From: Saprospiraceae bacterium
Lineage (GTDB): Bacteria > Bacteroidota > Bacteroidia > Chitinophagales > Saprospiraceae
Length of the DNA: 64,000 nucleotides
NCBI GenBank assembly: GCA_020630435.1
Contig: JAHDBJ010000004.1
Coordinates: 62,001-126,000 of the forward strand
Direction: 5' to 3'
Shown here: piece after piece, positions 46,152-56,082 of the stretch
How positions within the stretch are numbered: position 1 is the stretch's first letter
How the letters are laid out: the number at the start of each line of letters is the position of its first letter
The notes under the pieces: model-generated
The model's input: only the letters and a program-made list of their open reading frames with translations
Told to the model about the DNA's origin: nothing
Database searches by the model: none
Program-made: the position numbers and the translations under genes

Positions 46152-48857
46152 TTGATATGTTTAATTTGCTGTTGCAGCTCTAGTATGCTTACAGCACAGG
46201 ATTTTCTTGCTCAAAAGATAGATTTTAATGTCCAAAATATAAGTATAAAAGAAGCCATCTTAAAACTAAGTGAAATTGCAGAAATCAATGTTTCTTTTGC
46301 CAGTCGTTTAAAAAATATTGATAAAAAAATATCTGTTCAGTTTGAACAAAACAGTATCCGAGATATTCTTAATCATTGTCTTACTGATAGTCAGATTCGA
46401 TATAAAGTACAAGGAAATGGTTTAGTTTTTTTAAAAAAGCAGCTAAAAAAATATTCGATTAGTGGGTATGTGATAGATGCTCAGTCAGGAGAAAGGCTTA
46501 TAGGAGCCCATATTATCGATCTTCTTTCAGGTAAAGGAATCGCTAGTAATGAATATGGTTTTTTTAGCTTAACCCTACTAGAGGGAAATTATCATTTATC
46601 CATCTCTTATTTAGGATATAATCTATTTCAAAACAAAGGAACTCTAGAAAAAAATCTTCCCTTAAAAATAGAACTAAAACCAAATTTAACACTACAAGAG
46701 GTCGTTGTTACACCTGGTTCTATATTAGAGCCAGACAATAACAAGCAAGCGTTATTTTATCGAAGTAATCAAGCGGCTGGTATTACGATACCTACAAAAG
46801 CTGTTACACAAACTCCCAGTCTAGGAGGGGAATCTGATATTATAAGGGCTACATACCAACTTGCAGGTATTACCACAGGAGCAGATGGTCTAGGAGGAAT
46901 GCACGTAAGAGGTGGAGAAGTTGATCAAAATCTCATACTTTTTGATGGTGTTCCTGTTTATAATCCTTCACATACACTAGGACTATTTTCTATTTTTAAT
47001 ACCGATGCCATTAAACAAACTACCTTTCATAAACAAGGTTTTTCTGCTCGATATGGTGGTCGATTGTCTTCCGTTTTAGATGTCCGAACCAAAGAAGGTA
47101 ACTTAAATGACTACGAAGGTGGTTTGTCTATAGGAACATTCGCCTCCAAAATTAATATTGAGGGACCATTGCAAAAACAAAAAAGTAGTTTTCTTCTTTC
47201 TTTTCGTAGGACACATCTTGATAAATTCATTTTTAACCAAACAGACAGAAGTAAAGCAGGAGAAGGAGAAGGAGGCGGAATTAATTATTATTTCTATGAT
47301 TTTAATGGGAAGCTACAATTTCAATTATCTGAAAGGGATAGGATATACTTTAGTTTTTATAAAGGAGCAGATGATTTTAAAGACAATGGTTCTTACTTTT
47401 GGGAAGATGAGGATTATATTGTAGATGAAAGCAGTTTAGTTACTAATAAATGGGGAAATACGATAAGTGCCTTTCGATGGAATCATCAATTTAATCCAAA
47501 ACTTTTTAGCAATACGACCCTAACGTATAGCCAATTCAATTACGATAGTTTCAATGCCTATGAGCAAATTTATGTTGAATTAGAGGAACTTGAAGAAGAC
47601 GAAGAAATCGAAGATTTTGAAGATGAAGATTATTACGTTTATACGGATTCTGAATTCATCAATTTCCGTTCGAATATAACGGAGTGGGCTGCGAAACTTG
47701 ATTTTGATTATGTACCAATTCCTAATCATTTCATAAAATTTGGTGGGCATCTAAACTATAGAATATTTAAGCCTTTGATTTACTCTTATGATTTTGACCT
47801 AGATGAAGAAGATTATGACTATGATGATTACGAAGATATCGTGGAAGGTTTTGAGGAGTCCTATACTATTGATGCACTTGAAACTTCTTCTTACATTGAA
47901 GATTTGTGGCAGATAAGTGATAAGTTAAATCTAAATATTGGTTTAAATTTCTCTACATTCCGCTCTGAAGATAATACATTTTTAAGCCTCCAACCTCGTT
48001 TATTTGTCAAGTATAAATTAACACCCCAAACCACACTTTTTGGTACTGTTTCAAAAATGAATCAATTTATACACCTCTTATCGACTTTTGGTGCTGGCTT
48101 CCCCAATGACCTTTGGGTTCCTGCGACGGATAATTTCAAACCACAAAATGCTTGGCAATTTGCGGGTGGCATATATCAACGACTATCTGATAATTGGAGA
48201 CTTGACCTCGAACTTTACCATAAACAAATGAATAATCTAGTAGCATATGCCGAAAATGTAGATTTTACATCTATTGATGATAATGAAGATAATTTTTGGG
48301 AATATGAGATTGTTTCAGGACGAGGAAAAAGTAATGGAGTTGAAGTTGGAATCCTAGGAAGTTTTCATTCTTCAAACCTACATTTTAATTATACTTGGTC
48401 AAAGTCTGATAGAGTTTTTGATGGTATTAATCAAGGTATTGCTTTTCCCTTCTCATTTGATCGTCCTCATACTTTAAAATTTAATTATATTCGGAATATA
48501 AATCCTAATCTTTCTATTAGTATCGGAGGCTTATGGTCAAAAGGTCGTCCAATTACATTGCTAAGTAGTGAACTAGCCATCAACCCTATTGATCAAATAA
48601 CGGATGCAACAGTTATATCAAAAAACACAAATGATTATAGACTACCTGATAACCATAGAGTTGATATAAATATGAATTGGAAAAAACCTACTAAATGGGG
48701 AGGGCATAATCTAAGTATCGGAATTTATAATATTTACAATAGAAGAAATATTGTCTATCAATATAATGAAATTATTGATAATAATAATACCAGTACTGAA
48801 AGTATTCGTCTCCTTCCAATCCTTCCTTCTTTTAGTTATCGTATTTATTTTAAATAG
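46152..48857 (+). CDS. TonB-dependent receptor with STN signalling domain
   Basis: 901 aa. Signal-like hydrophobic Cys-rich start ending at LTAQ, STN domain about 17-90 (NVQNISIKEAILKLSEIAE, ISVQFEQNSIRDIL), carboxypeptidase-regulatory-like beta domain about 96-175 (ISGYVIDAQSGERLIGAHI), plug about 185-310 (RATYQLAGI, MHVRGGEVDQNLILFDGVPVY, YGGRLSSVLDV), then a beta barrel ending FSYRIYFK. Two very acidic loops lie near 475-495 and 545-560. No ATG opens the frame: the given start is TTG, and upstream in-frame codons back to the stop at 46116 offer only ATT/GTA. Start therefore uncertain. Ligand unknown. It should signal to FecR. Confidence 0.9.
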   Translation: MICLICCCSSSMLTAQDFLAQKIDFNVQNISIKEAILKLSEIAEINVSFASRLKNIDKKISVQFEQNSIRDILNHCLTDSQIRYKVQGNGLVFLKKQLKKYSISGYVIDAQSGERLIGAHIIDLLSGKGIASNEYGFFSLTLLEGNYHLSISYLGYNLFQNKGTLEKNLPLKIELKPNLTLQEVVVTPGSILEPDNNKQALFYRSNQAAGITIPTKAVTQTPSLGGESDIIRATYQLAGITTGADGLGGMHVRGGEVDQNLILFDGVPVYNPSHTLGLFSIFNTDAIKQTTFHKQGFSARYGGRLSSVLDVRTKEGNLNDYEGGLSIGTFASKINIEGPLQKQKSSFLLSFRRTHLDKFIFNQTDRSKAGEGEGGGINYYFYDFNGKLQFQLSERDRIYFSFYKGADDFKDNGSYFWEDEDYIVDESSLVTNKWGNTISAFRWNHQFNPKLFSNTTLTYSQFNYDSFNAYEQIYVELEELEEDEEIEDFEDEDYYVYTDSEFINFRSNITEWAAKLDFDYVPIPNHFIKFGGHLNYRIFKPLIYSYDFDLDEEDYDYDDYEDIVEGFEESYTIDALETSSYIEDLWQISDKLNLNIGLNFSTFRSEDNTFLSLQPRLFVKYKLTPQTTLFGTVSKMNQFIHLLSTFGAGFPNDLWVPATDNFKPQNAWQFAGGIYQRLSDNWRLDLELYHKQMNNLVAYAENVDFTSIDDNEDNFWEYEIVSGRGKSNGVEVGILGSFHSSNLHFNYTWSKSDRVFDGINQGIAFPFSFDRPHTLKFNYIRNINPNLSISIGGLWSKGRPITLLSSELAINPIDQITDATVISKNTNDYRLPDNHRVDINMNWKKPTKWGGHNLSIGIYNIYNRRNIVYQYNEIIDNNNTSTESIRLLPILPSFSYRIYFK

Positions 48858-48864
48858 CTAAATC

Positions 48865-49398
48865 ATGAAAAATACTGTCATCATAACCTTATTAACTATT
48901 TGTTATATAAATCTTAATGCACAAGTAGATACTCTTGCTGTTCAAAGTATTGAAGGAATTACCAATAAAATGTTAGCATTAATCTCTGGAGAAATCGGTG
49001 AACAAAGAGACTGGGAAGAATACAGAAATTTATTTTTACCTACAGCACAGAAAATGTCTATTCAAGAAACAAGAGATGGTAAAAAAAGGGTAAGAACAAT
49101 GAATTTAGAAGAATTTGTTAGATATGTTGGTCCTTTATATGCCATAGATGGATTTGAAGAATATGCAATCGGTCTTACCGTCAATGAATTTAATGGTATA
49201 GCCAATGTTTTTCAAAGCTACTATTGTAAAAATTTAAAAGGAACATATGAAAAGAGGGGTATTAATAGTTATCAATTGGTACATCAAAAAAATAGATGGT
49301 GGATAGCAAGTGTCTTATTCGTAAATGAAACTAAAGCTTACCCAATACCCAATAAATTTTTATTCAAAAAATTTAAATCTAAAAAAAATAAAAAGTAA
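48865..49398 (+). CDS. Secreted NTF2-like hypothetical protein
   Basis: 177 aa with signal peptide (MKNTVIITLLTICYINLNAQ). The mature part has an NTF2/SnoaL-like pattern: a helix with DWEEYRNLFLPTA, a strand MNLEEFVRYVGPL, and the closing strands NVFQSYYCK, SYQLVHQKNRWWIASVLF. These cone-shaped folds often bind small ligands or mediate dimers. Seven bp after the TonB receptor, so likely in its operon and possibly linked to its substrate. Lys-rich C-terminus. Confidence 0.72.
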   Translation: MKNTVIITLLTICYINLNAQVDTLAVQSIEGITNKMLALISGEIGEQRDWEEYRNLFLPTAQKMSIQETRDGKKRVRTMNLEEFVRYVGPLYAIDGFEEYAIGLTVNEFNGIANVFQSYYCKNLKGTYEKRGINSYQLVHQKNRWWIASVLFVNETKAYPIPNKFLFKKFKSKKNKK

Positions 49399-49403
49399 TC
49401 ATT

Positions 49404-49443
49404 TAAAAAAAGGATACAAACCACTTTCATGGAATGTATCCTT
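49404..49443 (-). terminator. Hairpin terminator between convergent genes
   Basis: 9-bp stem (AAGGATACA at 49410-49418, complement at 49435-49443) with an inner CCA/TGG pairing; on the minus strand a run of seven T follows, so it mainly ends the T9SS gene at 49489, and may also stop the receptor operon. Confidence 0.7.
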
Positions 49444-49488
49444 AGAACATTTTATACTAGTTTTAAAAAAAACTATTTACAATAGACA

Positions 49489-51084
49489 TCATTCTAAAAT
49501 TATCTTTCTAGTAATGTTATTTGTACCATTAGAAAGCTGCACCATATAAAGTCCTTTCGCTAAGTTACCGATGTCAAGATTGTGTATATTTGAATTCCCA
49601 TTAATTACTTGGTGATGTACTCTTGCACCTTGTGTATTAAATACAGCAAAATTAATTGTTCCGCCAAAATTTTTCGTTTCAAGAATAATATCTCCTTTTG
49701 TAGGATTTGGGCTAATTGTAACGACTGGTCTATTAATACTTAATTCTATTGAGATAACATCTGAATAATCTGTAGTACCATCAAGATCGACCATTTTTAA
49801 ACGGTACATATATTCTTCTGCTCTACTGTCTATCGTATTATCATTGAACGTATATGTATTAAATTCTGCTGAATTCCCAGCAGCATCAACTTTACCAATT
49901 GCTTCATAACGTTGTCCATTAATACTCCTTTCTATTTCAAAATGAGCGGCGTTCGTTTCTGAAGCTGTTGCCCAATTCAATTCCACATTTCTTGGACTTG
50001 TTTGACGTCCTTCAAACAAAGTTAATGTAACAGGCACTAGATCTTCCAATTCATAACATTCCCACTCAACTGTTAGCTTCACCTTACCTCCAAAACCAGG
50101 ACCAGCCGTTGCTCTACCATCAGCATTTCCAGATATTTGAGAAGTGGTAATACTTTGTGCAGAAGTAAAATCTAAGTTAAAGGTTGAACCAGTTTCATCT
50201 ATCAAGGTATAAACATCATTTGAAGCAGTATATCCTGTTCCAACAGCCGCAGTATTTGTTCCACCAGGGAAATACCAAGATGCTACACTTGTTTGAATAG
50301 AACCACAACCTGAACTGTGTAGTTGATCATCTGTAGCATTATAAGCACCACCACCTGCATTAGGCACATTGGACAAAGTTTGACTAATCGTTTGTGTTGG
50401 GATAATTGTACCACTTAAACTGCTATAAGCACCCGAAATTGCTACTGCTAAATCGTATGTATATTCTATACCAAAAGTTGTACATTCACCACTTGTACCA
50501 CCAATTACAGTAAAACGTAATTCATCACCACCTGCTCCTGTTCCATCTCCTACTGCTGTATCTAAGAAGTCTAATCTAGCTGATGTAGGAATACAAATTG
50601 TGCCATCTGAAGCATCTGTGTCAGGATTAAGCCAGTTTGTTAGTGTAATTCTTCTAGTTTCTTGTGCAGAAGAAGGCCAATTGGCATTCGCACCTGTTCC
50701 TCCTACACCAGGGTTACAAGGGACTGCTAAACCTGCAAGTCCATTATCGGATGTTCCAATGTCTCCAAAAATTTGATGTTGGATAAAATTAGCTCCAGGT
50801 GTACCAACGACAGTAACTGTTGAAGCTGCACATTGGTTGTCTAAACCAAAGGAAGTATCTACTGAGCCACAATCTGTTGGCACAGCTCCAGCTCCACAAT
50901 CTATAGTAGTATCTCCACTTCCTGCACCTGTATTGGTTGGTCCTGAACAGTAAGTACCTGATGTTGTTAACGACCATACTTTATTAGCTGGTGGATCTGG
51001 TAAAGTTGTTTGTGCTAAAAGAGTGATTGAAGCAACAGACAAAAAAGCAATTAATAAGATTTGAATAGTAAAATTTCGTTTCAT
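49489..51084 (-). CDS. Secreted beta-rich protein with T9SS sorting domain
   Basis: 531 aa; signal peptide ending TLLAQ. Residues 30-350 are Gly/Ser/Thr-rich with scattered Cys and no charge clusters, and repeat-poor. About 355-445 forms the common pre-sorting domain (VTLTLFEGRQTSPRNVELNWATASETNAAHFEIERS, YRLKMVDLDG). The last 80 residues are a T9SS type A signal (VVTISPNPTKGDIILE, ending GLYMVQLSNGTNNITRKIILE). The protein is less AT-codon-biased (more Gly/Ala) than neighbours because of its composition. Surface protein of unknown function. Confidence 0.85.
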   Translation of the reverse strand: MKRNFTIQILLIAFLSVASITLLAQTTLPDPPANKVWSLTTSGTYCSGPTNTGAGSGDTTIDCGAGAVPTDCGSVDTSFGLDNQCAASTVTVVGTPGANFIQHQIFGDIGTSDNGLAGLAVPCNPGVGGTGANANWPSSAQETRRITLTNWLNPDTDASDGTICIPTSARLDFLDTAVGDGTGAGGDELRFTVIGGTSGECTTFGIEYTYDLAVAISGAYSSLSGTIIPTQTISQTLSNVPNAGGGAYNATDDQLHSSGCGSIQTSVASWYFPGGTNTAAVGTGYTASNDVYTLIDETGSTFNLDFTSAQSITTSQISGNADGRATAGPGFGGKVKLTVEWECYELEDLVPVTLTLFEGRQTSPRNVELNWATASETNAAHFEIERSINGQRYEAIGKVDAAGNSAEFNTYTFNDNTIDSRAEEYMYRLKMVDLDGTTDYSDVISIELSINRPVVTISPNPTKGDIILETKNFGGTINFAVFNTQGARVHHQVINGNSNIHNLDIGNLAKGLYMVQLSNGTNNITRKIILE

Positions 51085-51588
51085 AAGTCAATTATTTTTA
51101 TTTAAAAAGTATAGAAAATACATTGTTTGAACCCGTTTTACAGTATTTGATAAAACGAGGGCATCCATGGCATACAATCAATATGTATACTCAAAAGGTA
51201 AATTCTAACACAGTTTAATATTTAGGATATAATATGTGAGGGGTGCTTATTATAAAAAGCTACAATTCAAAGACTTATTCAAAAAGTAATAATTTACAAG
51301 AGCTCGTCTTGTGTTACTCATACAAATGAAATAAGATTACTTGATACTAACCTAATGCTTTATGAGGGGAAAAAGCATTATATCCAATAAAGATCTATTA
51401 AAGTTTTTCAATTAAGTTTTATAGAATGGGCGGTAGTTTTACTACTTCATACAGCCCAAAAGTAGTTAAAAAAGCAAAAAAAATATAAGGTTGTTTTAAA
51501 TATCTCCGATATTTGACGTTCAACTGACATATAAAAACAATACAAATGTTTTTATAAAAATATGTTACAAAAAAAAATATTATGCTTT
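51085..51588. other. Long intergenic region
   Basis: About 500 bp with no supported gene. A 7-bp inverted repeat (CGTTTTA at 51134-51140, complement at 51151-51157) lies about 50 bp upstream of the T9SS gene and could be in its leader. Nothing else stands out until the repeat element at 51589. Confidence 0.45.
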
Positions 51589-51666
51589 GAAGTTGTTTAA
51601 TAATGAAGGTTTATTTTATTTACAAGTCATTGTAAATAATTCATCATTCTATTTTTAAACAGCTTC
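51589..51666. repeat. Palindromic repeat element, copy B (78 bp)
   Basis: Ends are GAAGTTGTTTAA (51589-51600) and the near-complement TTAAACAGCTTC (51655-51666). Between them an inner hairpin (ATTTACAA, GTCA, TTGTAAAT at 51618-51637) and the box AATAATTCATCATT. The right part from 51631 to 51661 is identical over about 31 bases to the element at 52772. Starts 22 bp after the lpxD stop (minus strand). Confidence 0.75.
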
Positions 51667-51687
51667 TTTATTAGGATTGTCCCAAAA

Positions 51688-52716
51688 CTAATTTCCTAAC
51701 TTATCTTTGAGTTTTCTAACTGCTTTCTCCAAAGTAGGTAATTGTTTAAATATAATAAACGATCTTACGTAATCCTTATAGTCTATAGCTGGTGTACCAA
51801 ACAAAGCTGTATTTTCTTTTTTGACACTTTGCCCCAATCCACTTTGAGCTTGTATTTTTGTACCATCGGCTATTTTTAAGTGTCCTGCAAACCCAACTTG
51901 CCCTCCTACCATACAATTTTTTCCAATCTTTGTACTGCCTGCTATTCCTGTTTGAGAAGCAATGACGGTATTCTCGCCTATTTCGACATTATGAGCTACT
52001 TGTATAAGGTTATCTAATTTCACACCATCAGCAATGGTAGTTGCTCCCATTGTAGCTCTATCAATCGTGGTATTCGCTCCAACACTTACATTATTGCCTA
52101 TTTTAACGATTCCCAATTGAGGTACTTTTTTATAGGAGCCATCGGCTTGAGGAGCAAACCCAAAACCATCACTTCCAATTATAGCATTTGCCTTAATGGT
52201 ACAGTAATCTCCTAACTCACAATCATGATATATTTTAACGCCAGTTTCGATTCGACCAAATCTGCCAATCTTAGTTCCTTTTTTTATAACGACATGGTGA
52301 TCGATATAAGTCCCTTCATCTATAATTACATTTTCCTCTATGATACAATATTCACCAATAGAAACCTCTTTCCCAATTTTGGCAGTTGGGTGTATTTTCG
52401 CAGAGGAGGCAATCTCCGCTTGTTTTTGCTCTACCCTCTCTCCGAATTTTTCTAAAAGTTTAGCGACTGAAGCATAAACATCTTTCACACGAATTAAAGT
52501 GGCTGCAATTGGTTTTTGTGGTATAAAATCGTTACTAACCAATAAGATAGATGATTTAGTGGTATAAGCGTAAGGTTCATATTTTGGGTTACCCAAAAAA
52601 GAAATTGTACCAGGTATTCCTTCTTCAATCTTACTAGGTCCGTGTACCTTTACATCCGCATTACCTTCTACTCTTCCTCCCAATATTTTACTTAATATAC
52701 TAGCTGTAATTTCCAT
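51688..52716 (-). CDS. lpxD: UDP-3-O-acylglucosamine N-acyltransferase LpxD
   Basis: 342 aa, normal length. N-terminal uridine-binding domain (1-100, SKILGGRVEGNADVKVHG, ISFLGNPKY), then left-handed beta-helix hexapeptide repeats (GKEVSIGEYCIIEENVIIDEG and following) with the catalytic His in QVAHNVEIG, and a C-terminal helical tail (LPTLEKAVRKLKDKL). It adds the amide-linked acyl chain to lipid A precursors, so the cell makes LPS. Not next to the usual lpxC/fabZ/lpxA genes. Flanked on both sides by copies of the palindromic repeat. Confidence 0.96.
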   Translation of the reverse strand: MEITASILSKILGGRVEGNADVKVHGPSKIEEGIPGTISFLGNPKYEPYAYTTKSSILLVSNDFIPQKPIAATLIRVKDVYASVAKLLEKFGERVEQKQAEIASSAKIHPTAKIGKEVSIGEYCIIEENVIIDEGTYIDHHVVIKKGTKIGRFGRIETGVKIYHDCELGDYCTIKANAIIGSDGFGFAPQADGSYKKVPQLGIVKIGNNVSVGANTTIDRATMGATTIADGVKLDNLIQVAHNVEIGENTVIASQTGIAGSTKIGKNCMVGGQVGFAGHLKIADGTKIQAQSGLGQSVKKENTALFGTPAIDYKDYVRSFIIFKQLPTLEKAVRKLKDKLGN

Positions 52717-52771
52717 TTTGTAAAATTAGAAATATTTTCAAAACTATTTGTTAAGCAGACATTTATTAATA

Positions 52772-52933
52772 AAGTTGTTTAATAATGAAGGTTGATTTTA
52801 ATTATAAGTGCTTGTATTTCAAGATAAAACTCCATCCTTTTTTAGTAACCTTAGTTACGGTGAAAAGAATTAGCTGAAATATTGAGATACAATGACTTGT
52901 AAATAATTCATCATTCTATTTTTAAACAACGTC
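52772..52933. repeat. Palindromic repeat element, copy C (162 bp, longest)
   Basis: Left end AAGTTGTTTAA from 52772, right end TTAAACAAC to 52930. Left and right halves are imperfect inverted repeats over about 45 bases each (ATAAGTGCTTGTAT against ACAAGTCATTGTAT, read inverted), with a small GTAAC/GTTAC hairpin in the centre. Copy B looks like this with the middle 84 bp removed. Ends 4 bp from the stop codon of the RND pump gene. Confidence 0.75.
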
Positions 52934-52936
52934 AAT

Positions 52937-55900
52937 TTAAGCATTCACTAGGTCTACTTCTGTATTTCTGTTATTAACCCTAAATAACATTTTATACATA
53001 ACAGGAACAAACAAAAGAGTAATAACCGTAGCAAATAACAATCCTATCATAATGGCAACTGCCATCGGTTCCCACATTAAACCTCCGCCTAAGTATAAAG
53101 GGATTAAGCCTAAGGTAGTGGTAAATGTAGTCAACAAAATAGGACGAAACCGTTGTTGTGCTGCATCGACAATAGCTTGGTAAGGCGGTTTATTCAATTG
53201 GTTTTCTTCAATATCTATTCTATCAATCAGTACAATGGCATTATTGATAACAATACCAGCTAGAGAGATGACTCCTAAGAATGCCATAAATCCAAAATAA
53301 GATTTAAAGAGTAATAAACCTAAAATAACTCCAATAATCCCAAGAGGGATGGTCAATAAAACAATGGATGTTTTTCTAAACGAATTAAATTGAGAAATTA
53401 ATAAGAGCAAAATAATGAATCCTGATAATGGCAATTTTTCCATTACTGCTCCCATAGCTTCACCACTTTGCTCGCTTTCACCTCCTAAAGTGTAAGTATA
53501 ATTGGGTTTCCAAGTTTTTTCTTGTTCTGCTAACCAAGGAGAGATAAGGTTCGTAATTTGAGAAGCCGTATAACCTACCTTTACATCACAACTAATTACC
53601 ATGGTACGATACAAGTCTCTATGCTTGATTTTTGGATACTGCCATTGTGGGATAATATCAGCAACTTGTGCGAGAGGTACATTTCGTCCCGTATTTTGAG
53701 AAAAAATATTGATGCTTTCTAAATTTCTAGCATCTACTTTTTGACTACCTTCTCCCCGCATCATAATAGGGATATTATCCTCTCCATCTCGAAAAGCACC
53801 TGCATCAAACCCTGTTAGCGAAGTCTGTAAGGAGATAGCTATATCTTGATTGGTAATACCTGCTCTATTGGCTTTGTCTTGATCTATATCTATAATAAAT
53901 TTTTTAATTTTTGGTCCCCAGTCATCTTTTATATTCTTGGCATAAGGGATAGTATTCATTTTTTGTTTAATACTTTCTGCTATTGCGTATAATTCTTGAG
54001 GGCTATTGCCCGAAAGCCTAACTTCTACATCAGCACCACCACCACCGCCACCAGAAAGTGGAGCTATTGTAAATTCTGCATCAGGAAAATTTTCAAAACA
54101 ATATGCATCTAATTTGTCAATTACCGTTTGATTATCTTCAAAGCTGCTTGTATTTAGTAGTATGTGAGCATAACCTGAATTGGCTTCTCCAGATTGATAA
54201 CCCAAATCGTAGGATTCAGGACCTTCTGAAATAAAGGTAGACCAGTCTCTAATGCCTTGTGTTCTACTCTCATTTATAAGCAGTTCTTGTCGTATAAAAG
54301 ATTCCACTTGATTAACAATCAATTGAGTTTGTTCGACTTTTGTTCCTTGTGGCAAATTGAGATCCATCGTCACTAGGTTTCTATCCGAATCAGGAAAGAA
54401 AATAAATGGTAATTTCCCAAAAAGCATCAAAGAACCAACAAACATTCCTACTATGAGTAAAATGAATAGTAATGAATGCTTCAGTGACCATTCCAATATA
54501 CGTTTATAGTATTTGTTGAGTCTGTCAAACATACTCTCACTACTTTCTTCTTTTTGTTTTACTTTTATAAAAGCAATTCCCAACATTGGAATAATCGTCA
54601 TTGCCATCACCCACGAAGAAAGTAAAGCAAGGGTGATTACGACAAATAGAGGTCCCATCATTTCTCCCATGGTATTGGCAGCTAACCAGAAAGCAAGGAA
54701 AGCCGCCGAGGTTGTCAATGAAGAGACTAATAAGGGTATCATCAATTCTGAACAAGCACTAATAGCGGCTTCTTTGGCAGGCATACCTTCTTCCATTTTG
54801 ACCATCATAGCTTCGGATACTACGATAGCATTGTCCACCAACATTCCTAATGCCATAATTAACGCCGCTAGACTTACTTGATTTAAACCTACATCTAGTA
54901 CATTCATCAACATCAAAGTCATTACTAATGCTGTGGGTATCAAACTAGCAACGACGATACCTGTACGCAATCCTAAAAATAATAGCATTACAGCTAGTAC
55001 AATTAAAACAGATTGAATTACATTACTCAAGAAGTCCTGAATTTTCACGTCAACATAGCGATCTTGCTCCGAGATGCGTTTGAGGTTTAATCCAATGGGC
55101 AACGTACTATTATAAGCAATAATTTTTTTATCAATAGCCTCTCCCAACTCAATAAGGTTTGCCCCATCTTTAAGGGCAATAGCGATAACTAAACCTTGTT
55201 CTCCATCTATTTTGACAATACGATCTACAGGGTTTTTGTATGCTCTAGTAATCTTTGTGATTTCTCCAAGCTTTACCGTTTTTCCTTCATTTCCTACATT
55301 GATAATTGTATTTTCAAGGTCTTTAGTATCTTCAAAATTTCCAGTAGGTTCTAAGACGACTCGTTCATTTTCTAGACTGACACTACCACCAGGGATTACA
55401 ATATTTGTAGAGGCAATAATGTTTTGCAATTGTCCAGCGGTAATCCCTAATTTTGATAAAGTCGCATTTTCATATTCTACATAAATCTGTTCATCTTGTA
55501 TCCCTTTAATGCTTACCTCCGAAGCATCTTTGAGTTTGACTAGGTCATCTCTAATATCGTTAGCATATTGTTTCAAATCATAAAAAGAAAACCCATCTCC
55601 TAGTAGCCCTAATTGTATGCCATAGACTACCCCAATACCATCATCTTTGACATTAGGATTCACATTATCAGGTAAGTCTCTTTGTATACTATTAATTTTT
55701 CTTCGAAGCCTATCCCAAACAGGTTGTAGTTTTTCTTTAGGTATATCATCTGCTAGGGTTACATTGACTACTGATAGTCCCGTACGGCTTTCGCTGGTTA
55801 CATTTTTGAGTTCAGGAAGTTCTTGTGCTACCTTTTCTATTTTATCTGTAATAAGACTTTCTACCCGTTCAGGCGATGCGCCTGGAAATTGAGTGACCAC

Positions 55901-56038
55901 ACTACATACTCTAATCGTAAAGGGGGGCATAGAATTTCTAGAGAGACTACTATATCCTGAAAGTCCCATTAATATAATAACTACAAGTACCAAAAGGGTG
56001 ACTCTATTATTTTCTATGGCGGTTTTCGTAATACTCAT
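52937..56038 (-). CDS. RND efflux transporter permease
   Basis: 1033 aa, typical AcrB-family length with 12 membrane helices in two halves. N-terminal MSITKTAIENNRVTLLVLVVIILMGLSGY; proton-relay helix GMLVDNAIVVSEAM, where the second Asp of AcrB (D407/D408) is Asn; porter domains carry a Gly run (LSGGGGGGADVEVRLSG). It should exchange protons for a drug or metabolite with the adaptor at 56772 and the TolC fusion at 57995. Last gene of the inferred operon. Confidence 0.93.
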   Translation of the reverse strand: MSITKTAIENNRVTLLVLVVIILMGLSGYSSLSRNSMPPFTIRVCSVVTQFPGASPERVESLITDKIEKVAQELPELKNVTSESRTGLSVVNVTLADDIPKEKLQPVWDRLRRKINSIQRDLPDNVNPNVKDDGIGVVYGIQLGLLGDGFSFYDLKQYANDIRDDLVKLKDASEVSIKGIQDEQIYVEYENATLSKLGITAGQLQNIIASTNIVIPGGSVSLENERVVLEPTGNFEDTKDLENTIINVGNEGKTVKLGEITKITRAYKNPVDRIVKIDGEQGLVIAIALKDGANLIELGEAIDKKIIAYNSTLPIGLNLKRISEQDRYVDVKIQDFLSNVIQSVLIVLAVMLLFLGLRTGIVVASLIPTALVMTLMLMNVLDVGLNQVSLAALIMALGMLVDNAIVVSEAMMVKMEEGMPAKEAAISACSELMIPLLVSSLTTSAAFLAFWLAANTMGEMMGPLFVVITLALLSSWVMAMTIIPMLGIAFIKVKQKEESSESMFDRLNKYYKRILEWSLKHSLLFILLIVGMFVGSLMLFGKLPFIFFPDSDRNLVTMDLNLPQGTKVEQTQLIVNQVESFIRQELLINESRTQGIRDWSTFISEGPESYDLGYQSGEANSGYAHILLNTSSFEDNQTVIDKLDAYCFENFPDAEFTIAPLSGGGGGGADVEVRLSGNSPQELYAIAESIKQKMNTIPYAKNIKDDWGPKIKKFIIDIDQDKANRAGITNQDIAISLQTSLTGFDAGAFRDGEDNIPIMMRGEGSQKVDARNLESINIFSQNTGRNVPLAQVADIIPQWQYPKIKHRDLYRTMVISCDVKVGYTASQITNLISPWLAEQEKTWKPNYTYTLGGESEQSGEAMGAVMEKLPLSGFIILLLLISQFNSFRKTSIVLLTIPLGIIGVILGLLLFKSYFGFMAFLGVISLAGIVINNAIVLIDRIDIEENQLNKPPYQAIVDAAQQRFRPILLTTFTTTLGLIPLYLGGGLMWEPMAVAIMIGLLFATVITLLFVPVMYKMLFRVNNRNTEVDLVNA

Positions 56039-56082
56039 TTTGTTTTTTATTGTGTTATTGGAGAAATACTATATAGTGTGGC

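Noticed and set aside
54513-54881. 122-codon plus-strand frame
   Set aside because: Antisense to the RND pump; low-complexity Ser/Ile composition mirrors the membrane-helix codons.
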